Shown here piece after piece: positions 56,347 to 64,000 of a DNA stretch of 64,000 nt. The stretch comes from Poecilobothrus nobilitatus (lineage: Eukaryota; Arthropoda; Insecta; Diptera; Dolichopodidae). The DNA is taken from NCBI GenBank assembly GCA_947095535.1, contig OX352774.1, positions 173,040,200-173,104,199 on the forward strand, given 5' to 3'. The position numbers and the translations under genes were made by a program. Numbering within the stretch: the stretch's first letter is position 1; every line of letters starts with the position of its first letter. The notes below the pieces were generated by a model. That model saw only the letters and a program-made list of their open reading frames with translations. It searched no databases and was not told the origin of the DNA.

Positions 56347-58384
56347 TTATTAAAATAAATTATTAAATAATTAAAAAGTGAAAGAAAATGTAAAGTATAG
56401 CAAAATATCTGTAAAAAAATTTTGAAGAATACAAAAAGTATCTACTAAATAAAACAACATTTTCTTAAATTGATCCTTAATTCTTATAATTTAAATGAAA
56501 ACCATTAATTTTGAATTGAAGGGTTGAATTGAAAGTGATAAAGAAAAAGTTTGTTTGATTATCTATTATCATACCAACTATATACAACTATAAAAAAAAT
56601 TTCTTCGTTTTTTGTCCGTGATTTGGCGCCAATAATTTTACAATTGTAGTAATTTTTAAAAAATATATGAGATTTTTTTAAGAAAATTTTTTTTTTTATA
56701 TAAAAGTTTTTAATAGCAAATTGATAGGGAGACAGATCAAATTTTTGGAGCTAAATCAATTTTTCTCCTAATTAAACCATTGGTAGTTTATTACAAAGAG
56801 CTGTAAATTGATTAAGTCCACCTTCGAAAAATTGAAAAGGTTATTTAAGAAGAATTTCCCAGAGCAAAAGTCGAATATTCACACAATATGTGAAAGATTG
56901 ATTTCTCCTTCCCTTCCTCTCTTTTCATCTGTACAGCTTCTGCAAAAGAAATATCAAAAAAGTCTTAACCTTCTTGTATGTTTACCAATCTGATAGTTTC
57001 CGTTAAAACTCGTATTACATTACCGAATAGTTAAATTAATAAAAACTTACTAAAAGCATTTAATTTCCTTTCATAAAAAGCATATACACATTTTTTAAAA
57101 TTTATATTTAATATTCAATAAAAATAGAATTTTCATTACTTTTTTATAATGTAAAAGTCAAAGAAAAAAACCATATACATATATATATACATAATTAAAT
57201 TTCCTTTTTTCTAAAACAAATATAACAATAATTTTTAGCTTCCTTTTTAATAACTTCCTTCCATTTAAATTTATATGTAGGACAAGCATTATTAAACCAA
57301 AAATAATTGCAATATTTAATATTAAATTGAACCTAATTTTTATTGAAAAAGATAATAATTCAATATTTTCCCAATATTATCAAACAGCAACTTTATATAC
57401 ACATACACAAGAACAACAAAATAATTTTCATAATTTATTACATTTTTCTTTTTTTCACACTCTATTTTTTGCTTTTTTTTTTTTTTTATTCTTCTATAAC
57501 TATTCAGGTGAACCTAATAAAATTTCCTTCCTTTTCTTTTTTTTCTTTACTTTTATCTTTCCATTTTCTTTTTTCTTTTGTAAAAAAAAAAAAAAAATTA
57601 AAAAGAGTATGAAGTATAAAAATTATTCTATATAAGTTTTGCTTTGCACCAATTGGACTCCTAAAAATTTTCTTCATGCAGAAAATATTGAAAATATTTT
57701 TATATATTTTTTATCTTGTATATACGTTTGTACAGTTGTTAGCATAATAATATAATCATTTTATATATTATATTTGTTTTTACTTTCTTCCATATATTTT
57801 CATAAGTTCGAAGCGCCAGTGAAAGTTTACAGGGACTGCAGTCGATATTGAAAATTCTTAAGAAATGCATTATATATATACAATACCTAATAAAATACCT
57901 AAAAAAATCTCAATTCTATTTTGGCACAATAAGTCATTTATTTAGAATATATTTTTAGTTTATTGTGTCCAAAGAAAATTAAAAGATCCATGGCTCAAAA
58001 CTGCAATTCAATGACAAATTTTGATGCAACATAATCATAAGTTTAAAATACATGTAAAACAATACATGTGTTTTTTTTTCACATGTATATGGGTGTAATG
58101 TAAAAAAAATTTCGGGTTTTTTCATGATAAACAGAATGTAGAGTAAAACTTGAAATGACCAATTAAAAGAAAGCATACATAATAATTGTACAAGGATGAA
58201 ATACATATGCTACACAGAATATGCGCTTAATCTTCAAGTCATCTCATCAATATAGAGGTTTAATTATGTCCAGTCGATGAAAAAATAAAAGAAGGAAAAT
58301 TAAAATGCTTAAATCAGATCTGAAGTAAATAATTAGTATATATATATGTATTATGTATATATATTTCGTTAATAAACCGATTCA
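56347..58384. other. AT-rich DNA, no gene seen
   Basis: The frames at 57327-57635 are poly-Phe/Ser/Lys translations of T runs. The frame at 56808-56993 begins at a TTG and has no recognisable similarity. A plus-strand ACTATTCAG/GTGAAC junction near 57508 is weak. Confidence 0.55.
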
Positions 58385-58525
58385 AACAGAAGAACGATCA
58401 AGAAAAAGGATCATACACGCAATCATATATGGCAGGACAGTAAATATAAAATGCTTCATTATAATGTCGAAAAAATAAGAAACACCAACTGGAAGGATTC
58501 CAAAGCGATTAACTGTATTTACTCA
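58385..58525 (+). mobile_element. Possible LINE C-terminal fragment (weak)
   Basis: One frame reads EERSRKRIIHAIIYGR, then KCFIIMSKK, and after one stop ETPTGRIPKRLTVF. This is reminiscent of the RRxIGHxxR...RPxGRPxKRW tail of RTE-type elements. Short and decayed, so only tentative. Confidence 0.35.
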
Positions 58526-59124
58526 AAATTAGTATAAATATATAAAAAAAAAAAGACAGATTGTACACATTTTGTATGAATAAAAATAAATAAATGGTAA
58601 AAAATTGATTGTATTCTTATTATGTATGGTTAAAAAGTTCTAAAAATTGACTTATCATATATGTAGATATATATATATATGTATTGATTTTCTTTTGTTT
58701 TTTTTTATTGTATTTACCTTTTTAGTTTATTTCCTTCCCTTTGAAAGTATGTGTTATGCAGTATCTGTGCACTAATTTTCATGATTTTTTTTTTCTATAT
58801 ATACGGTTCAAAAATTTTCTAACCGTATTAAAGAAAAAACGAAAGAAAAAAAAAATATATATATATATATAAATAATATAACCTTGATTTTATATTTTCT
58901 TTTTAATATACAATATATATTTTCTAAGAATATAAACAATTTGTGTTTTAATGTAGGTGGTAGTGGTATATTCACAACCTACTAAAATATTTGGCTTTGT
59001 AAAATATTAATTTAATTTATTGATTTATTAGGAAAATTAAATGAGGTGCAAGGAAAAATAAATAAATAACAAAGCAGTATGTAAAACCAAAGGTTTTGTA
59101 AATGCCCAAAATTTTTGCGTTGTG
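58526..59124. other. AT-rich DNA with (TA)n
   Basis: (TA)n near 58664-58682 and 58855-58872. No gene seen. Confidence 0.6.
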
Positions 59125-59830
59125 AAAAATTATGATTATTTTTGAATCAAAACTTTTTTAAAAATTTTTTATCTAAGAAAAAATTATGAAAAATGAAAGG
59201 ACAATTGCTTTTATCTAAGGAAACCTTATATAATCAAGAAAAGCGTTTAATTTATGTCTTTCTTGTTGATAAATTTTCACATTCCTCATTGATTTTTGGT
59301 AAGACTCCTTTTTTGACTCTTACTATCCCTTAAACAGCGAAAAGTACAAAAAACAATTTTCTGAGTTAACTTATACAAATTCTCCAAGTTCTTCCTCCTC
59401 TTAAAAATTTCAAGTTCCTTAAACAAATAAGCATTCAGGGATACGAGGGAGGTAAAATTTTTTAAAATTATAATTTTTCATAAACGTAAATTTTAATATC
59501 TAATACCAAAAAATTATATAATTTTTATATCGATTCATATAAAGACTAAATCTTTTAGATTGAAAAAATCTTAAATATAATTTGGGATAAACATTTTAAA
59601 TATCGTTTTTTGGAATTTTTAGGGGAAGTAACTCTAAAATAGATGAGGCTAAATGAAAAAAGTTGTGCCACAACATTAATTTTTTTATGAGATCTATGAG
59701 TTAATCTATGCCAGACGGTTAAAATTTCATTGCACTGCTTTAAACGGTTTAAAAGTTTTGTAAACAAATGGATGGACAGAGTAAGAGCAATATGCTAAAA
59801 TGTTAAGAAAATATGCTAAAAAAAAAGAGA
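59125..59830 (+). repeat. Family P interspersed repeat, longest copy
   Basis: CCTTATATAATCAAGAAAAG (near 59223), GGGGAAGTAACTCTAAAATA, CACAACATTAATTTTTTTAT + GAGATCTATGAG, GGTTAAAATTTCATTGCACT, GGTTTAAAAGTTTTGTAAAC and ATGGATGGACAGAG occur in family order. The minus-strand frame 59767-59555 is a shadow of the repeat. Confidence 0.6.
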
Positions 59831-60214
59831 ATATTATATTATGTATACAAGTAACCAAAAAAATAAGAAAAAATAACTAAAAAACAGTTGTGTATATATT
59901 CCTTAGTGTTAAACTTTACAAACAAAACAACACATTTTCTTGTATTAAATTGAAAATTACATCAATAAAAAATTAGTTTGATCTTAATTAATACACATTA
60001 GAGTAATATTAAACCAAAAAATAAACTTTTAAGTTATTAAAATATATGAAAAATTAATAATAAATTTCCAAAAAGTTTTAATAAGTAAATTTTTCAATTT
60101 TTTAGGAATTCAATTTTTAATTAATAACGAATATTTTCTTTAAAATCAATCGAATCCTCACTTAATTTTATATTGTACTTAAATTGACATTTTGGTTTTT
60201 GCGATGGTTGATGA
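59831..60214. other. AT-rich DNA, no gene seen
   Basis: Nothing recognised apart from the start of the island below. Confidence 0.55.
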
Positions 60215-60346
60215 AAATTAGATAAAGACGGATATCCGTTTCCGCTCCGTTATATAGAAGAACTGAACAAGTACAATCCTTCTATAGGCGTAAAGTACTT
60301 TAAGCCCCTACGAACCAGTTCCCTTTTTCATCAAATGTATTTGTAA
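60215..60346 (+). other. Coding-like island, unknown, open on both strands
   Basis: The plus strand is open for 43 codons with no ATG at the start and reads KLDKDGYPFPLRYIEELNKY then PSIGVKYFKPLRTSSLFHQM. The minus strand is also open nearby (SGNGYPSLSNFHQPSQKPKC, down to about 60121). Composition is far from the AT-rich flanks. No family is recognised on either strand; a transposon relic is the simplest explanation. Confidence 0.25.
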
Positions 60347-60514
60347 TGGGAATTTTAATACTATTTTATTTTAGGCATGGGAAAATTCTATTATAAAATA
60401 AAAATTTCTCGTTAAGTTTTTTTCCCCTTAAACCTTTTTAAGTTGAAAATATAATCATTTTCAATTTTAAGTTATATTTGTGGTAGTGATCAGAAACGAA
60501 GTTCCTGAATTATG

Positions 60515-60661
60515 TCATCTAAGACCTTTAACTAAGTAAGGTTGGACATAATTAGGCTCTCCTTGTATCTCTTTGACAGACTTCAAAGTTACGTTATCAC
60601 TCTGTCTTCGGAAGAAGAATGCTATCTTATTAAATATATCTATAAAACTGAGTAAAGAAGC
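60515..60661 (-). other. Coding-like 48-codon segment, unknown
   Basis: The minus strand is open from a TAG to TGA at 60515, with no ATG at its start. It reads ASLLSFIDIFNKIAFFFRRQ then NVTLKSVKEIQGEPNYVQPY and LVKGLR. Codon use is mixed. It may belong with the island at 60.2-60.35 kb as one decayed element. No family recognised. A 13-bp unit CTGAGTAAAGAAG/A is tandem at 60649-60680. Confidence 0.3.
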
Positions 60662-60680
60662 CTACTGAGTAAAGAAACGT

Positions 60681-63600
60681 CAAAGATTATTTGATAATAA
60701 ATCGTTAAGGTTACATTGTAATCGTAACGGCTCCTTTCGAAACATGATCATTACACTTCATATTTGGTTTTATGTATATATATATGTTTTATAATGTTAT
60801 TTAGATCAGAAGATGAAAAGAATATTTTGCGTCAATATACAATAAAACCAAAAATTTAACTACATCTTTAACAACACAAAAAATATTTTTGGTAAAAATT
60901 ATTGGATAAGGAAAATATAAAAAAAGAATTAACCAATTTTAAATTTTTTAGTTTTAATATAAAAACCTCTAAAATCTATAAAATATCCTGATTACATTGA
61001 AAAATCGATTTACAATTCTCATAGCTAAAGGATCACATAACTTAGAACGATTATTTTAATAGGATCTCAATGATATATATACGTATATGTACATATAGGT
61101 ATTACATTTATATGCTAACAAAAATAATATTGCTAACCAATTCCAAATTTCCAAATTTATTCAAAAAATAAAAAATTGTTTTAAATTTAATCGTATTTTT
61201 TTATTTAACAGTGATAAAAAAATAAAAATAGGTATGTATTTTTTTTTGCGGTTTACATAAATAACAAATAAAATTTTTCACTTTTCATTTTCAAAACCAT
61301 TTTAAATACCCATGTTTCATACCAAACAAAAATCCACAACTCAACCCTTATAGGATTATTATTTTTTTTTTTTATTATTTATTACATTTTCCACTGGTAT
61401 TTGAAGATATCTTTCATAAGTAGTACTTCAATGTCTATATAATCCCATTTAGTTTGGAAGGCGCATACCTTTAAGTGGTTTAGTTGAGTTAGAATAGAAT
61501 TTTTATTGTTTTTTATTTTATTTTTACTTTTATTCGGTTTTTTCACCTTTGTTCCACCTTATGTTTACTATATTAAGAGTAAATAGTGTAACAGAATACA
61601 GAAGGTGGGGGGGAAAAAAAAGGAAATTGGTAGTTGTGCTGATTTAAATAAAAAAATTTCTATACAGCATAGACCTCAATCTCTTTCAATGTTATTTTAT
61701 AGAAATGCAAATATCTCTTTTTTTTGTTTTTCTATATATAAAATACAAAATAACAAAAAGAGAGAAAAAAAGAATAAACTATACAGAATTAACTGTAAAT
61801 GATAAAAGAAAAAACTTTTCTTTCTTTTCTTTTTGAGGTTTCCTTTCATAACGATGTGTTAGAAAATTAGCTATTTTTCATTGTATTATTGAGGTTTTCT
61901 ATCTCATGATGGTACGCATTTTACAAAAATAACAAAAAAAAAAAAAAAAAACTTAAGATAACAAAAATAACAAAAACAACTTAAATGTTTTTCTATAAAG
62001 TATAAAGGATTAAAAAACGATTATACACATCAGACATCAGAAAAATCTGGGAAAAATTGTTTTACTTTTTCTTTAATAAAAAAACTCTACACTTAATAAA
62101 AGAACAAAGACCTATACAAAACCTTAGTATTGGGCTGTATCAAAACATACAACTTGTTAGTCTTACTCTTAAAAAGGAGAATTTCTATACACAAAATATA
62201 GAACGTATAATCTTTTAAGTATTATAGAAAAACTACCACAAAGAAATATTCCTTAAGCACGATTTATTTGTTTAGAAACTCTAAGCTTATTTTCCCTAAA
62301 TTTATGAGCTTTCGATTCGTATATTTTGCATTTGGCTGCAATGTGATCTAAAATTCCAATGTATTAAAATTAATTACATTACCTACACATGTATACCACA
62401 AAAAAAAAAATAAAACTCAAAAAACAACTCTTGTGTTATTTTTCAACAATCAACCAACAATTTTAAAATAAAAAGAACAAGCAACTTTAACTTGAGAGGA
62501 AACGGTTTTGCTCTAAAAGAATAAGAAAAGCACCCATAAAAATATTGTTGATTTTTTTATCTGCATTATCAAAAAAAAAAAAAAACCGTTCAACTTTTTT
62601 TCGAATGTTTTTTTTTTTATCTAAACATCGCAATTTTTTTTTTTTTTTGTATATAAAAACGCCAACACTAACACCAACGACAATTTACTAATAAAGTAAA
62701 AAATAACAACAAAAAAAAAAGAAAAGTCTATAAAAATTGTTTTATATCAAAACATTACAACAGTATTAAAAAAAAATATATACTTATATATATATAATTA
62801 TTTATTTAAAAAAGGATATGTGGAGTATCCCATGCCTCCTCAACACAATGTGTTGCGTCTGGCCCGATTTTATAAATAAATTTTTTTTTTGTTTTTTGTT
62901 TCATAATTATTCGAGTAAAAGAAAAATATATATACACTATCAGTACGTAAATACAGTTTTGAACAAAACTATAACAACGTTATATTTTTAATATTTTTAA
63001 GCTTAAAACTAAAATCTTTGTTCATAGAAAAGAAAATGTGCAAAAGATTTAAAAGGTTAGTTATTGAATGTCTTTACGAACATAATTTTTTATAATTGTC
63101 TCTTTCATGTCTTCGCACATTTTATTTGAAAGACGTTGAAATTTATTAAAATATTTAAAAATAATATTTTGCATTCGAACACAATCTAACACTCTGTACA
63201 AAATTATTTTTCTTTGTACATATTATATGAATATAAAATTAGTCTATTTTTGAAATTTCTCAACTTATTTAAAAAATTATATTTATACTTATGATAGATT
63301 TTAATAAGTATAGGTAACATACAAGTATCTAAAGCTATAATTTCATATACCTAAGTATATGTTATATATTTTATAATTTTAATGCGTTTTATAATTGAAA
63401 AAAAAAACGAAAAGGCTGTCTTCCTTCATTTTTTTTTTCTTGTTTTAAATGGATTAGGTGCGTAATGAAGTAGAAAATAGGACCGTAAATGATTATGATA
63501 TTGATAACAATATTATGATGATACTGATAATGATAATGATTCAAATAATAAAAAAACAACAGTAAAAAATTGGTAAAATTGTTGTTAAATAACCTACGCT

Positions 63601-64000
63601 ATAAAATTGAAAACACTTAAAATTCATATACACTCTTCTTTTCCTAAAAAAAACAAAAAATAAAAGGAAAGAAAATTTAATCAAGTAAAAAAGGATTTTA
63701 ATTTAAAAAAAAAAATTAAATATAAAAACAAAAATAACAAAAAAAAAAAAATGAAATCCTTTTTAATATTAAGAATAAATAATTATGGTTCATTCATTTG
63801 AAATTTATTTTAAACAAATGATTAAATAAATATAGGATATTTGTATATGTGTACATGTATATTTAATCAATAAAAATTGATTTTCATTTCAGTTTTTCTA
63901 ATTACAAATGAAAAATATTTTAACAATTTTATAAAATAATCATAAACTTAATTAAGAACAAATATACATATATAACGGCTGTATATTTTTGAGTATAAAA
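60681..64000. other. AT-rich DNA to the window end, no gene seen
   Basis: Poly-A/T runs, short (TA)n tracts, and an irregular GATAAT/GATGAT stretch at 63490-63545. The frame 61605-61802 begins in a G-rich/A-rich slip and turns Lys-rich, so it is not called. No LINE, SINE or MITE recognised. Confidence 0.6.

Noticed and set aside
57327..57635. Overlapping open frames of about 100 and 89 codons
   Set aside because: Both are Phe/Ser/Lys-rich readings of T and A runs in different frames of the same DNA, with no conserved block.
59555..59767. 70-codon minus-strand frame
   Set aside because: Lies wholly in family P, a non-coding repeat present in several copies.
1..64000. CRISPR arrays, operons, phage or prophage genes
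   Set aside because: No regularly spaced identical repeats with unique spacers, no clustered long ORFs and no ribosome-binding signals; the sequence is eukaryotic.

Overview
This window looks like non-coding DNA from a eukaryote, most likely an insect and probably a dipteran fly. The reasons are extreme A+T richness, long poly-A/poly-T runs and (TA)n microsatellites, tRNA-derived SINEs, many 5'-truncated non-LTR retrotransposon (LINE) tails, and interspersed repeats carrying a GTCCGTCCGTCCG block of the DINE/Helentron type familiar from fly genomes. I see no bacterial signals: no operons, no Shine-Dalgarno spacing, no long ORFs. I recognise no intact conserved protein-coding gene in 64 kb, so the window is either a gene desert or the inside of one or more very large introns. 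Nearly all of the long open frames are chance frames in T-rich or A-rich DNA, or lie inside decayed repeats.

Layout. 1-9.6 kb: AT-rich DNA, a SINE (1.7 kb), a reverse-transcriptase fragment on the minus strand (3.66-4.40 kb), a palindromic MITE-like unit (5.2 kb), a DINE-like element (6.2-6.9 kb), and an exon-like island near 9.1 kb. 9.6-21 kb: mostly low-complexity DNA, then a repeat cluster with LINE C-terminal tails at 14.2-14.5 and 16.9-17.25 kb, two DINE-like elements (18.1-18.8 and 19.5-20.3 kb), and two inverted copies of another repeat on either side of the second DINE. 21-30 kb: AT-rich DNA, small hairpin elements, two SINE copies (25.4 and 26.1 kb), and an unusual low-homopolymer island at 27.7-28.95 kb with two stop-free, coding-like frames and a possible 19-nt microexon. 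30-47 kb: LINE remnants at 30.3, 30.8, 32.5, 35.4, 39.1, 41.5 and 46.4 kb, an unclassified repeat (38 kb), a short frame resembling a myosin motor helix (42.9 kb), a full-length SINE (43.4 kb), and a diverged tandem array with a period near 140 bp (44.3-44.8 kb). 47-64 kb: more copies of a ~0.5 kb interspersed repeat (called family P here), a tRNA-like fossil (48.4 kb), LINE tails (50.5, 53.8 and perhaps 58.4 kb), a perfect 33-bp hairpin (55.3 kb), a possible recursive-splice junction on the minus strand (56.3 kb), and an unidentified coding-like island (60.2-60.7 kb).

How it fits together. At least three LINE lineages are represented almost only by 3' (C-terminal) pieces, as expected from 5' truncation during target-primed reverse transcription followed by decay. 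SINEs, DINE-like elements and MITE-like hairpins are the non-autonomous partners, and no intact source element is present. If the window is an intron, the splice-site-like signals on both strands are candidates to test, not established exons. All calls come from reading the sequence by eye, with no database search.
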